Assembly: GCA_947561715.1 (NCBI GenBank)
Contig: OX387197.1
Span: 13,079,001 to 13,143,000, forward strand
DNA from: Ascidia mentula
Taxonomy: Eukaryota > Chordata > Ascidiacea > Phlebobranchia > Ascidiidae
Direction: 5' to 3'
Length of the DNA: 64,000 bases
The translations under genes were made by a program, and so were the position numbers. Positions 39,690 to 54,787 of the stretch are shown one piece after another (position 1 is the first letter of the stretch; each line of letters starts with the position of its first letter). Under the pieces are notes generated by a model that saw only the letters and a list, made by a program, of their open reading frames with translations, made no database searches and was not told where the DNA came from.

Positions 39690-42220
39690 GTATAATAAAG
39701 CTTGTACTGAAAAAAAATATTTTTTATCGAAAAGTTATATACTGCAAAATGGACAAGTGCTGAAAGCGCATAGTTACATACGTTGTGCAACCGCAAACGC
39801 AATACTGGAGTATCAGCGTTTTCCACTGTATAATAAAGCTTGTACTGAAAAAAAATATTTTTTATCGAAAAGTTATATACTGCAAAATGGACAAGTGCTG
39901 AAATCGCATAGTTACATACGTTGTGCAACCGCAAACGCAATACTGGAGTATCAGCGTTTTCCACTGTATAATAAAGCTTGTACTGAAAAAAAATATTTTT
40001 TATCGAAAAGTCATATACTGCAAAATGGACAAGTGCTGAAATCGCATAGTTACATACGTTGTGCAACCGCAAACGCAATACTGGAGTATCAGCGTTTTCC
40101 ACTGTATAATAAAGCTTGTACTAAAAAAAAATATTTTTTATCGAAAAGTCATATACTGCAAAATGGACAAGTGCTGAAATCGTATAGTTACATACGTTGT
40201 GCAACCGCAAACGCAATACTGGAGTATCAGCGTTTTCCACTGTATAATAAAGCTTGTACTGAAAAAAAATATTTTTTATCGAAAAGTCATATACTGCAAA
40301 ATGGACAAGTGCTGAAATCGTATAGTTACATACGTTGTGCAACCGCAAAAGCAATACTGCACTGCCAGCGTTTTCCACTGTATAATAAAGCTTGTAGTGA
40401 AAAAAAATATTTTTTATCGAAAAGTCATATACTGCAAAATGGACAAGTGCTGAAAGCGAATAGTTACATACGTTGTGCAACCGCAAACTCAGTACTGGAG
40501 TATCAGCGTTTTCCACTGTATAATAAAGCTTGTACTGAAAAAAAAATATGTTTTATCGAAAAGTCATATACTGCAAAACGGACAAGTGCTGAAATCGCAT
40601 AGTTACATACGTTGTGCAACCGCAAACTCAGTACTGGAGTATCAGCGTTTTCCACTGTATAATAAAGCTTGTACTGAAAAAAAATATTTTTTATCGAAAA
40701 GTCATATACTGCAAAATGGACAAGTGCTGAAAGCGCATAGTTACATACGTTGTGCAACCGCAAACGCAATACTGGAGTATCAGCGTTTTCCACTGTATAA
40801 TAAAGCTTGTACTGAAAAAAAATATTTTTTATCGAAAAGTCATATACTGCAAAATGGACAAGTGCTGAAATCGCATAGTTACATACGTTGTGCAACCGCA
40901 AACTCAGTACTGGAGTATCAGCGTTTTCCACTGTATAATAAAGCTTGTACTGAAAAAAAATATTTTTTATCGAAAAGTCATATACTGCAAAATGGACAAG
41001 TGCTGAAATCGCATAGTTACATACGTTGTGCAACCGCAAACTCAATACTGGAGTATCAGCGTTTTCCACTGTATAATAAAGCTTGTACTGAAAAAAAATA
41101 TTTTTTATCGAAAAGTCGTATGCTGCAAAATGGACAAGTGCTGAAATCGCATAGTTACATACGTTGTGCAACCGCAAACTTAGTACTGGAGTATCAGCGT
41201 TTTCCACTGTATAATAAAGCTTGTACTGAAAAAAAATATTTTTTATCGAAAAGTCATATACTGCAAAATGGACAAGTGCTGAAAGCGCATAGTTACATAC
41301 GTTGTGCAACCGCAAACGCAATACTGGAGTATCAGCGTTTTCCACTGTATAATAAAGCTTGTACTGAAAAAAAATATTTTTTATCGAAAAGTCATATACT
41401 GCAAAATGGACAAGTGCTGAAATCGCATAGTTACATACGTTGTGCAACCGCAAACGCAATACTGGAGTATCAGCGTTTTCCACTGTATAATAAAGCTTGT
41501 ACTGAAAAAAAATATTTTTTATCGAAAAGTTATATACTGCAAAATGGACAAGTGCTGAAAGCGCATAGTTACATACGTTGTGCAACCGCAAACGCAATAC
41601 TGGAGTATCAGCGTTTTCCACTGTATAATAAAGCTTGTACTGAAAAAAAATATTTTTTATCGAAAAGTCATATACTGCAAAATGGACAAGTGCTGAAATC
41701 GCATAGTTACATACGTTGTGCAACCGCAAACGCAATACTGGAGTATCAGCGTTTTCCACTGTATAATAAAGCTTGTACTGAAAAAAAATATTTTTTATCG
41801 AAAAGTCGTATGCTGCAAAATGGACAAGTGCTGAAATCTCATGGTTACATACGTTGTGCAACCGCAAACTCAGTACTGGAGTATCAGCGTTTTCCACTGT
41901 ATAATAAAGCTTGTACTGAAAAAAAATGTTTTTTATCGAAAAGTCGTATGCTGCAAAATGGACAAGTGCTGAAATCTCATGGTTACATACGTTGTGCAAC
42001 CGCAAACTCAGTACTGGAGTATCAGCGTTTTCCACTGTATAATAAAGCTTGTACTGAAAAAAAATATTTTTTATCGAAAAGTCGTATACTGCAAAATGGA
42101 CAAGTGCTGAAAGCGCATAGTTACATACGTTGTGCAACCGCAAACGCAATACTGGAGTATCAGCGTTTTCCACTGTATAATAAAGCTTGTACTGAAAAAA
42201 AATATTTTTTATCGAAAAGT

Positions 42221-45200
42221 CCTATACTGCAAAATGGACAAGTGCTGAAATCGCATAGTTACATACGTTGTGCAACCGCAAACGCAATACTGGAGTATCA
42301 GCGTTTTCCACTGGAAATAAAGCTTGTACTGAAAAAAAATATTTTTTATCGAAAAGTCATATACTGCAAAATGGACAAGTGCTGAAATCGCATAGTTACA
42401 TACGTTGTGCAACCGCAAACGCAATACTGGAGTATCAGCGTTTTCCACTGTATAATAAAGCTTGTACTGAAAAAAAATATTTTTTATCGAAAAGTTATAT
42501 ACTGCAAAATGGACAAGTGCTGAAAGCGCATAGTTACATACGTTGTGCAACCGCAAACGCAATACTGGAGTATCAGCGTTTTCCACTGTATAATAAAGCT
42601 TGTACTGAAAAAAAATATTTTTTATCGAAAAGTCATATACTGCAAAATGGACAAGTGCTGAAATCGCATAGTTACATACGTTGTGCAACCGCAAACGCAA
42701 TACTGGAGTATCAGCGTTTTCCACTGTATAATAAAGCTTGTACTGAAAAAAAATATTTTTTATCGAAAAGTCGTATGCTGCAAAATGGACAAGTGCTGAA
42801 ATCTCATGGTTACATACGTTGTGCAACCGCAAACTCAGTACTGGAGTATCAGCGTTTTCCACTGTATAATAAAGCTTGTACTGAAAAAAAATATTTTTTA
42901 TCGAAAAGTTATGTACTGCAAAATGGACAAGTGCTGAAAGCGCATAGTTACATACATTGTGCAACAGCAAACTCAATACTGGAGTATCAGCGTTTTCCAC
43001 TGTATAATAAAGCTTGTACTGAAAAAAAATATTTTTTATCGAAAAGTCATATACTGCAAAATGGACAAGTGCTGAAATCGCATAGTTACATACGTTGTGC
43101 AACCGCAAACTCAGTACTGGAGTATCAGCGTTTTCCACTGTATAATAAAGCTTGTACTGAAAAAAAATATTTTTTATCGAAAAGTCATATACTGCAAAAT
43201 GGACAAGTGCTGAAATCGCATAGTTACATACGTTGTGCAACCGCAAACTCAATACTGGAGTATCAGCGTTTTCCACTGTATAATAAAGCTTGTACTGAAA
43301 AAAAATATTTTTTATCGAAAAGTCGTATGCTGCAAAATGGACAAGTGCTGAAATCGCATAGTTACATACGTTGTGCAACCGCAAACTTAGTACTGGAGTA
43401 TCAGCGTTTTCCACAGTATAATAAAGCTTGTACTGAAAAAAAATATTTTTTATCGAAAAGTCATATACTGCAAAATGGACAAGTGCTGAAAGCGCATAGT
43501 TACATACGTTGTGCAACCGCAAACGCAATACTGGAGTATCAGCGTTTTCCACTGTATAATAAAGCTTGTACTGAAAAAAAATATTTTTTATCGAAAAGTC
43601 ATATACTGCAAAATGGACAAGTGCTGAAATCGCATAGTTACATACGTTGTGCAACCGCAAACGCAATACTGGAGTATCAGCGTTTTCCACTGTATAATAA
43701 AGCTTGTACTGAAAAAAAATATTTTTTATCGAAAAGCTATATACTGCAAAATGGACAAGTGCTGAAAGCGCATAGTTACATACGTTGTGCAACCGCAAAC
43801 GCAATACTGGAGTATCAGCGTTTTCCACTGTATAATAAAGCTTGTACTGAAAAAAAATATTTTTTATCGAAAAGTCATATACTGCAAAATGGACAAGTGC
43901 TGAAATCGCATAGTTACATACGTTGTGCAACCGCAAACGCAATACTGGAGTATCAGCGTTTTCCACTGTATAATAAAGCTTGTACTGAAAAAAAATATTT
44001 TTTATCGAAAAGTCGTATGCTGCAAAATGGACAAGTGCTGAAATCTCATGGTTACATACGTTGTGCAACCGCAAACTCAGTACTGGAGTATCAGCGTTTT
44101 CCACTGTATAATAAAGCTTGTACTGAAAAAAAAAATTTTTTATCGAAAAGTCGTATGCTGCAAAATGGACAAGTGCTGAAATCTCATGGTTACATACGTT
44201 GTGCAACCGCAAACTCAGTACTGGAGTATCAGCGTTTTCCACTGTATAATAAAGCTTGTACTGAAAAAAAATATTTTTTATCGAAAAGTTATATACTGCA
44301 AAATGGACAAGTGCTGAAAGCGCATAGTTACATACGTTGTGCAACCGCAAACGCAATACTGGAGTATCAGCGTTTTCCACTGTATAATAAAGCTTGTACT
44401 GAAAAAAAATATTTTTTATCGAAAAGTCGTATACTGCAAAATGGACAAGTGCTGAAAGCGCATAGTTACATACGTTGTGCAACCGCAAACGCAATACTGG
44501 AGTATCAGCGTTTTCCACTGTATAATAAAGCTTGTACTGAAAAAAAATATTTTTTATCGAAAAGTCCTATACTGCAAAATGGACAAGTGCTGAAATCGCA
44601 TAGTTACATACGTTGTGCAACCGCAAACGCAATACTGGAGTATCAGCGTTTTCCACTGTATAATAAAGCTTGTACTGAAAAAAAATATTTTTTATCGAAA
44701 AGTCATATACTGCAAAATGGACAAGTGCTGAAATCGCATAGTTACATACGTTGTGCAACCGCAAACGCAATACTGGAGTATCAGCGTTTTCCACTGTATA
44801 ATAAAGCTTGTACTGAAAAAAAATATTTTTTATCGAAAAGTTATATACTGCAAAATGGACAAGTGCTGAAAGCGCATAGTTACATACGTTGTGCAACCGC
44901 AAACGCAATACTGGAGTATCAGCGTTTTCCACTGTATAATAAAGCTTGTACTGAAAAAAAATATTTTTTATCGAAAAGTCATATACTGCAAAATGGACAA
45001 GTGCTGAAATCGCATAGTTACATACGTTGTGCAACCGCAAACGCAATACTGGAGTATCAGCGTTTTCCACTGTATAATAAAGCTTGTACTGAAAAAAAAT
45101 ATTTTTTATCGAAAAGTCGTATGCTGCAAAATGGACAAGTGCTGAAATCTCATGGTTACATACGTTGTGCAACCGCAAACTCAGTACTGGAGTATCAGCG

Positions 45201-48200
45201 TTTTCCACTGTATAATAAAGCTTGTACTGAAAAAAAATATTTTTTATCGAAAAGTTATGTACTGCAAAATGGACAAGTGCTGAAAGCGCATAGTTACATA
45301 CATTGTGCAACAGCAAACTCAATACTGGAGTATCAGCGTTTTCCACTGTATAATAAAGCTTGTACTGAAAAAAAATATTTTTTATCGAAAAGTCATATAC
45401 TGCAAAATGGACAAGTGCTGAAAGAGCATAGTTACATACGTTGTGCAACCGCAAACTCAACACTGGAGTATCAGCGTTTTCCACTGTATAATAAAGCTTG
45501 TACTGAAAAAAAATATTTTTTATCGAAAAGTCATGTACTGCAAAATGGACAAGTGCTGAAATCGCATAGTTACATACGTTGTGCAACCGCAAACTTAGTA
45601 CTGGAGTATCAGCGTTTTCCACTGTATAATAAAGCTTGTACTGAAAAAAAAATATGTTTTTTCGAAAAGTCATATACTGCAAAATGGACAAGTGCTGAAA
45701 GCGCATAGTTACATACGTTGTGCAACCGCAAACTCAGTATTGGAGGATCAGCGTTTTCCACTGTATAATAAAGCTTGTAATTAAAAAAAATATTTTTTAT
45801 CGAAAAGTCATATACTGCAAAACGGACAAGTGCTGAAATCGCATAGTTACATACGTTGTGCAACCGCAAACTCAGTACTGGAGTATCAGCGTTTTCCACT
45901 GTATAATAAAGCTTGTACTGAAAAAAAAATATGTTTTATCGAAAAGTCATATACTGCAAAACGGACAAGTGCTGAAATCGCATAGTTACATACGTTGTGC
46001 AACCGCAAACTCAGTACTGGAGTATCAGCGTTTTCCACTGTATAATAAAGCTTGTACTGAAAAAAAATATTTTTTATCGAAAAGTCATATACTGCAAAAT
46101 GGACAAGTGCTGAAAGCGCATAGTTACATACGTTGTGCAACCGCAAACTCAGTACTGGGGTATCAGCGTTTTCCACTGTATAATAAAGCTTGTAATAAAA
46201 AAAAATATTTTTTATCGAAAAGTCATATACTGCAAAATGGACAAGTGCTGAAATCGCATAGTTACATACGTTGTGCAACCGCAAACTCAGTACTGGAGTA
46301 TCAGCGTTTTCCACTGTATAATAAAGCTTGTACTGAAAAAAAATATTTTTTATCGAAAAGTCATATACTGCAAAATGGACAAGTGCTGAAATCGCATAGT
46401 TACATACGTTGTGCAACCGCAAACTCAATACTGGAGTATCAGCGTTTTCCACTGTATAATAAAGCTTGTACTGAAAAAAAATATTTTTTATCGAAAAGTC
46501 GTATGCTGCAAAATGGACAAGTGCTGAAATCTCATGGTTACATACGTTGTGCAACCGCAAACTCAGTACTGGAGTATCAGCGTTTTCCACAGTATAATAA
46601 ACCTTGTACTGAAAAAAAATATTTTTTATCGAAAAGTTATATACTGCAAAATGGACAAGTGCTGAAAGCGCATAGTTACATACGTTGTGCAACCGCAAAC
46701 GCAATACTGGAGTATCAGCGTTTTCCACTGTATAATAAAGCTTGTACTGAAAAAAAATATTTTTTATCGAAAAGTCATATACTGCAAAATGGACAAGTGC
46801 TGAAATCGCATAGTTACATACGTTGTGCAACCGCAAACGCAATACTGGAGTATCAGCGTTTTCCACTGTATAATAAAGCTTGTACTGAAAAAAAATATTT
46901 TTTATCGAAAAGTCATATACTGCAAAATGGACAAGTGCTGAAATCGCATAGTTACATACGTTGTGCAACCGCAAACGCAATACTGGAGTATCAGCGTTTT
47001 CCACTGTATAATAAAGCTTGTACTAAAAAAAAATATTTTTTATCGAAAAGTCATATACTGCAAAATGGACAAGTGCTGAAATCGCATAGTTACATACGTT
47101 GTGCAACCGCAAACGCAATACTGGAGTATCAGCGTTTTCCACTGTATAATAAAGCTTGTACTGAAAAAAAATATTTTTTATCGAAAAGTCATATACTGCA
47201 AAATGGACAAGTGCTGAAATCGCATAGTTACATACGTTGTGCAACCGCAAACGCAATACTGGAGTATCAGCGTTTTCCACTGTATAATAAAGCTTGTACT
47301 GAAAAAAAATATTTTTTATCGAAAAGTTATATACTGCAAAATGGACAAGTGCTGAAAGTGCATAGTTACATACGTTGTGCAACCGCAAACGCAATACTGG
47401 AGTATCAGCGTTTTCCACTGTATAATAAAGCTTGTACTGAAAAAAAATATTTTTTATCGAAAAGTCATATACTGCAAAATGGACAAGTGCTGAAATCGCA
47501 TAGTTACATACGTTGTGCAACCGCAAACGCAATACTGGAGTATCAGCGTTTTCCACTGTATAATAAAGCTTGTACTGAAAAAAAATATTTTTTATCGAAA
47601 AGTCGTATGCTGCAAAATGGACAAGTGCTGAAATCTCATGGTTACATACGTTGTGCAACCGCAAACTCAGTACTGGAGTATCAGCGTTTTCCACTGTATA
47701 ATAAAGCTTGTACTGAAAAAAAATATTTTTTATCGAAAAGTCGTATGCTGCAAAATGGACAAGTGCTGAAATCTCATGGTTACATACGTTGTGCAACCGC
47801 AAACTCAGTACTGGAGTATCAGCGTTTTCCACTGTATAATAAAGCTTGTACTGAAAAAAAATATTTTTTATCGAAAAGTTATATACTGCAAAATGGACAA
47901 GTGCTGAAAGCGCATAGTTACATACGTTGTGCAACCGCAAACGCAATACTGGAGTATCAGCGTTTTCCACTGTATAATAAAGCTTGTACTGAAAAAAAAT
48001 ATTTTTTATCGAAAAGTCGTATACTGCAAAATGGACAAGTGCTGAAAGCGCATAGTTACATACGTTGTGCAACCGCAAACGCAATACTGGAGTATCAGCG
48101 TTTTCCACTGTATAATAAAGCTTGTACTGAAAAAAATTATTTTTTATCGAAAAGTCCTATACTGCAAAATGGACAAGTGCTGAAATCGCATAGTTACATA

Positions 48201-49700
48201 CGTTGTGCAACCGCAAACGCAATACTGGAGTATCAGCGTTTTCCACTGTATAATAAAGCTTGTACTGAAAAAAAATATTTTTTATCGAAAAGTCATATAC
48301 TGCAAAATGGACAAGTGCTGAAATCGCATAGTTACATACGTTGTGCAACCGCAAACGCAATACTGGAGTATCAGCGTTTTCCACTGTATAATAAAGCTTG
48401 TACTGAAAAAAAATATTTTTTATCGAAAAGTTATATACTGCAAAATGGACAAGTGCTGAAAGCGCATAGTTACATACGTTGTGCAACCGCAAACGCAATA
48501 CTGGAGTATCAGCGTTTTCCACTGTATAATAAAGCTTGTACTGAAAAAAAATATTTTTTATCGAAAAGTCATATACTGCAAAATGGACAAGTGCTGAAAT
48601 CGCATAGTTACATACGTTGTGCAACCGCAAACGCAATACTGGAGTATCAGCGTTTTCCACTGTATAATAAAGCTTGTACTGAAAAAAAATATTTTTTATC
48701 GAAAAGTCGTATGCTGCAAAATGGACAAGTGCTGAAATCTCATGGTTACATACGTTGTGCAACCGCAAACTCAGTACTGGAGTATCAGCGTTTTCCACTG
48801 TATAATAAAGCTTGTACTGAAAAAAAATATTTTTTATCGAAAAGTTATGTACTGCAAAATGGACAAGTGCTGAAAGCGCATAGTTACATACATTGTGCAA
48901 CAGCAAACTCAATACTGGAGTATCAGCGTTTTCCACTGTATAATAAAGCTTGTACTGAAAAAAAATATTTTTTATCGAAAAGTAATATACTGCAAAATGG
49001 ACAAGTGCTGAAAGAGCATAGTTACATACGTTGTGCAACCGCAAACTCAACACTGGAGTATCAGCGTTTTCCACTGTATAATAAAGCTTGTACTGAAAAA
49101 AAATATTTTTTATCGAAAAGTCATGTACTGCAAAATGGACAAGTGCTGAAATCGCATAGTTACATACGTTGTGCAACCGCAAACTTAGTACTGGAGTATC
49201 AGCGTTTTCCACTGTATAATAAAGCTTGTACTGAAAAAAAATATTTTTTATCGAAAAGTCATATACTGCAAAATGGACAAGTGCTGAAATCTCATGGTTA
49301 CATACGTTGTGCAACCGCAAAAGCAATACTGAAGTATCAGCGTTTTCCACTGTATAATAAAGCTTGTACTGAAAAAAAAAATTTTTTGTCGAAAAGTCAT
49401 ATACTGCAAAATGGACAAGTGCTGAAATCGCATAGTTACATACGTTGTGCAACAGCAAACTCAGTACTGGAGTATCAGCGTTTTCCACTGTATAATAAAG
49501 CTTGTAGTGAAAAAAAATATTTTTTGTCGAAAAGTCATATACTGCAAAATGGACAAGTGCTGAAAGCGCGTAGTTACATACGTTGTACAACCGCAAACTC
49601 AGTACTGGAGTATCAGCGTTTTCCACTGTATAATAAAGCTTGTACTGAAAAAAAAATATGTTTTATCGAAAAGTCATATACTGCAAAATGGACAAGTGCT
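42221..49700. repeat. Higher-order repeats marked by the TCCTATACTGC variant
   Basis: The rare monomer with AAAGTCCTATACTGC lies at 42221, 44566 and 48156 (position of CCT). The spacings are 2,345 bp (about 17 monomers) and 3,590 bp (26 monomers). The variants around each occurrence are in the same order, so these are higher-order copies that differ by nine monomers gained or lost. Confidence 0.7.
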
Positions 49701-51785
49701 GAAATCGCATAGTTACATACGTTGTGCAACCGCAAACTCAGTACTGGAGTATCAGCATTTTCCACTGTATAATAAAGCTTGTACTGAAAAAAAAAAATTT
49801 TTATCGAAAAGTCATATACTGCAAAATGGACAAGTGCTGAAAGCGCATAGTTACATACGTTGTGCAACCGCAAACTCAGTACTGGAGTATCAGAATTTTC
49901 CACTGTATAATAAAGCTTGTAATGAAAAAAAATATTTTTTATCGAAAAGTCGTATACTGCAAAATGGACAAGTGCTGAAATCGCATGGTTACATACGTTG
50001 TGCAACCGCAAACTCAGTACTGGAGTATCAGCGTTTTCCACTGTATAATAAAGCTTGTACTGAAAAAAAATATTTTTTATCGAAAAGTCATATACTGCAA
50101 AACGGACAAGTGCTGAAATCGCATAGTTACATACGTTGTGCAACCGCAAACTCAGTGCTGGAGTATCAGCGTTTTCCACTGTATAATAAAGCTTGTACTG
50201 AAAAAAAATATTTTTTATCGAAAAGTCATATACTGCAAAATGGACAAGTGCTGAAAGCGCATAGTTACATACGTTGTGCAACCGCAAACTCAGTACTGGA
50301 GTATCAGCGTTTTCCACTGTATAATAAAGCTTGTAATAAAAAAAAATATTTTTTATCGAAAAGTCATATACTGCAAAATGGACAAGTGCTGAAATCGCAT
50401 AGTTACATACGTTGTGCAACCGCAAAAGCAATACTGCAGTGCCAGCGTTTTCCACTGTATAATAAAGCTTGTAGTGAAAAAAAATATTTTTTGTCGAAAA
50501 GTCATATACTGCAAAATGGACAAGTGCTGAAAGCGCATAGTTACATACGTTGTGCAACCGCAAACTCAGTACTGGAGTATCAGCGTTTTCCACTGTATAA
50601 TAAAGCTTGTACTGAAAAAAAAATATGTTTTATCGAAAAGTCATATACTGCAAAACGGACAAGTGCTGAAATCGCATAGTTACATACGTTGTGCAACCGC
50701 AAACTCAGTACTGGAGTATCAGCGTTTTCCACTGTATAATAAAGCTTGTACTGAAAAAAAAATATGTTTTATCGAAAAGTCATATACTGCAAAATGGACA
50801 AGTGCTGAAATCGCATAGTTACATACGTTGTGCAACCGCAAACTCAGTACTGGAGTATCAGCATTTTCCACTGTATAATAAAGCTTGTACTGAAAAAAAA
50901 AAATTTTTATCGAAAAGTCATATACTGCAAAATGGACAAGTGCTGAAAGCGCATAGTTACATACGTTGTGCAACCGCAAACTCAGTACTAGAGTATCAGA
51001 ATTTTCCACTGTATAATAAAGCTTGTAATGAAAAAAAATATTTTTTATCGAAAAGTCGTATACTGCAAAATGGACAAGTGCTGAAATCGCATGGTTACAT
51101 ACGTTGTGCAACCGCAAACTCAGTACTGGAGTATCAGCGTTTTCCACTGTATAATAAAGCTTGTACTGAAAAAAAATATTTTTTATCGAAAAGTCATATA
51201 CTGCAAAACGGACAAGTGCTGAAATCGCATAGTTACATACGTTGTGCAACCGCAAACTCAGTGCTGGAGTATCAGCGTTTTCCACTGTATAATAAAGCTT
51301 GTACTGAAAAAAAATATTTTTTATCGAAAAGTCATATACTGCAAAATGGACAAGTGCTGAAAGCGCATAGTTACATACGTTGTGCAACCGCAAACTCAGT
51401 ACTGGAGTATCAGCGTTTTCCACTGTATAATAAAGCTTGTAATAAAAAAAAATATTTTTTATCGAAAAGTCATATACTGCAAAATGGACAAGTGCTGAAA
51501 TCGCATAGTTACATACGTTGTGCAACCGCAAAAGCAATACTGCAGTGCCAGCGTTTTCCACTGTATAATAAAGCTTGTAGTGAAAAAAAATATTTTTTGT
51601 CGAAAAGTCATATACTGCAAAATGGACAAGTGCTGAAAGCGCATAGTTACATACGTTGTGCAACCGCAAACTCAGTACTGGAGTATCAGCGTTTTCCACT
51701 GTATAATAAAGCTTGTACTGAAAAAAAAATATGTTTTATCGAAAAGTCATATACTGCAAAACGGACAAGTGCTGAAATCGCATAG
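49613..51785. repeat. 1,106-bp (8-monomer) tandem duplication
   Basis: The stretch ending near 50700 is repeated 1,106 bp downstream. Shared marks include the TCAGCATTTTCC monomer (about 49750 and 50856), the TCAGAATTTTCC monomer (about 49891 and 50997), the TGCAAAACGG monomer and the AAAGCAATACTGCAGTGCCAG monomer. One difference is visible: ACTGGAG near 49882 against ACTAGAG near 50988. This duplication therefore has some age, or predates the 2,349-bp event that copied the ACTAGAG form. Confidence 0.75.
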
Positions 51786-52438
51786 TTACATACGTTGTGC
51801 AACCGCAAACTCAGTACTGGAGTATCAGCGTTTTCCACTGTATAATAAAGCTTGTACTGAAAAAAAATATTTTTTATCGAAAAGTCATATACTGCAAAAT
51901 GGACAAGTTCTGAAAGCGCATAGTTACATACGTTGTGCAACCGCAAACTCAGTACTGGGGTATCAGCGTTTTCCACTGTATAATAAAGCTTGTAATAAAA
52001 AAAAATATTTTTTATCGAAAAGTCATATACTGCAAAATGGACAAGTGCTGAAATCGCATAGTTACATACGTTGTGCAACCGCAAACTCAGTACTGGAGTA
52101 TCAGCGTTTTCCACTGTATAATAAAGCTTGTACTGAAAAAAAATATTTTTTATCGAAAAGTCATATACTGCAAAATGGACAAGTGCTGAAATCGCATAGT
52201 TACATACGTTGTGCAACCGCAAACTCAATACTGGAGTATCAGCGTTTTCCACTGTATAATAAAGCTTGTACTGAAAAAAAATATTTTTTATCGAAAAGTC
52301 GTATGCTGCAAAATGGACAAGTGCTGAAATCTCATGGTTACATACGTTGTGCAACCGCAAACTCAGTACTGGAGTATCAGCGTTTTCCACAGTATAATAA
52401 ACCTTGTACTGAAAAAAAATATTTTTTATCGAAAAGTT
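50090..52438. repeat. 2,349-bp tandem duplication, copy 1
   Basis: Copy 1 of a 17-mer unit. It begins after the C at 50089 (T at 52438). Private marks shared with copy 2 include GGACAAGTTCTG at 51901 and 54250 and ACTAGAGTATCAG near 50988 and 53337. Confidence 0.85.
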
Positions 52439-54787
52439 ATATACTGCAAAACGGACAAGTGCTGAAATCGCATAGTTACATACGTTGTGCAACCGCAAAC
52501 TCAGTGCTGGAGTATCAGCGTTTTCCACTGTATAATAAAGCTTGTACTGAAAAAAAATATTTTTTATCGAAAAGTCATATACTGCAAAATGGACAAGTGC
52601 TGAAAGCGCATAGTTACATACGTTGTGCAACCGCAAACTCAGTACTGGAGTATCAGCGTTTTCCACTGTATAATAAAGCTTGTAATAAAAAAAAATATTT
52701 TTTATCGAAAAGTCATATACTGCAAAATGGACAAGTGCTGAAATCGCATAGTTACATACGTTGTGCAACCGCAAAAGCAATACTGCAGTGCCAGCGTTTT
52801 CCACTGTATAATAAAGCTTGTAGTGAAAAAAAATATTTTTTGTCGAAAAGTCATATACTGCAAAATGGACAAGTGCTGAAAGCGCATAGTTACATACGTT
52901 GTGCAACCGCAAACTCAGTACTGGAGTATCAGCGTTTTCCACTGTATAATAAAGCTTGTACTGAAAAAAAAATATGTTTTATCGAAAAGTCATATACTGC
53001 AAAACGGACAAGTGCTGAAATCGCATAGTTACATACGTTGTGCAACCGCAAACTCAGTACTGGAGTATCAGCGTTTTCCACTGTATAATAAAGCTTGTAC
53101 TGAAAAAAAAATATGTTTTATCGAAAAGTCATATACTGCAAAATGGACAAGTGCTGAAATCGCATAGTTACATACGTTGTGCAACCGCAAACTCAGTACT
53201 GGAGTATCAGCATTTTCCACTGTATAATAAAGCTTGTACTGAAAAAAAAAAATTTTTATCGAAAAGTCATATACTGCAAAATGGACAAGTGCTGAAAGCG
53301 CATAGTTACATACGTTGTGCAACCGCAAACTCAGTACTAGAGTATCAGAATTTTCCACTGTATAATAAAGCTTGTAATGAAAAAAAATATTTTTTATCGA
53401 AAAGTCGTATACTGCAAAATGGACAAGTGCTGAAATCGCATGGTTACATACGTTGTGCAACCGCAAACTCAGTACTGGAGTATCAGCGTTTTCCACTGTA
53501 TAATAAAGCTTGTACTGAAAAAAAATATTTTTTATCGAAAAGTCATATACTGCAAAACGGACAAGTGCTGAAATCGCATAGTTACATACGTTGTGCAACC
53601 GCAAACTCAGTGCTGGAGTATCAGCGTTTTCCACTGTATAATAAAGCTTGTACTGAAAAAAAATATTTTTTATCGAAAAGTCATATACTGCAAAATGGAC
53701 AAGTGCTGAAAGCGCATAGTTACATACGTTGTGCAACCGCAAACTCAGTACTGGAGTATCAGCGTTTTCCACTGTATAATAAAGCTTGTAATAAAAAAAA
53801 ATATTTTTTATCGAAAAGTCATATACTGCAAAATGGACAAGTGCTGAAATCGCATAGTTACATACGTTGTGCAACCGCAAAAGCAATACTGCAGTGCCAG
53901 CGTTTTCCACTGTATAATAAAGCTTGTAGTGAAAAAAAATATTTTTTGTCGAAAAGTCATATACTGCAAAATGGACAAGTGCTGAAAGCGCATAGTTACA
54001 TACGTTGTGCAACCGCAAACTCAGTACTGGAGTATCAGCGTTTTCCACTGTATAATAAAGCTTGTACTGAAAAAAAAATATGTTTTATCGAAAAGTCATA
54101 TACTGCAAAACGGACAAGTGCTGAAATCGCATAGTTACATACGTTGTGCAACCGCAAACTCAGTACTGGAGTATCAGCGTTTTCCACTGTATAATAAAGC
54201 TTGTACTGAAAAAAAATATTTTTTATCGAAAAGTCATATACTGCAAAATGGACAAGTTCTGAAAGCGCATAGTTACATACGTTGTGCAACCGCAAACTCA
54301 GTACTGGGGTATCAGCGTTTTCCACTGTATAATAAAGCTTGTAATAAAAAAAAATATTTTTTATCGAAAAGTCATATACTGCAAAATGGACAAGTGCTGA
54401 AATCGCATAGTTACATACGTTGTGCAACCGCAAACTCAGTACTGGAGTATCAGCGTTTTCCACTGTATAATAAAGCTTGTACTGAAAAAAAATATTTTTT
54501 ATCGAAAAGTCATATACTGCAAAATGGACAAGTGCTGAAATCGCATAGTTACATACGTTGTGCAACCGCAAACTCAATACTGGAGTATCAGCGTTTTCCA
54601 CTGTATAATAAAGCTTGTACTGAAAAAAAATATTTTTTATCGAAAAGTCGTATGCTGCAAAATGGACAAGTGCTGAAATCTCATGGTTACATACGTTGTG
54701 CAACCGCAAACTCAGTACTGGAGTATCAGCGTTTTCCACAGTATAATAAACCTTGTACTGAAAAAAAATATTTTTTATCGAAAAGTT
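52439..54787. repeat. 2,349-bp tandem duplication, copy 2
   Basis: Copy 2 directly follows copy 1. Similarity continues to 54800 and ends at the TGG/CGG difference (54801 T, 52452 C). Thirteen bases (52439-52451) are therefore common to the end of one unit and the start of the next, as expected for an in-phase unequal exchange. Confidence 0.85.
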
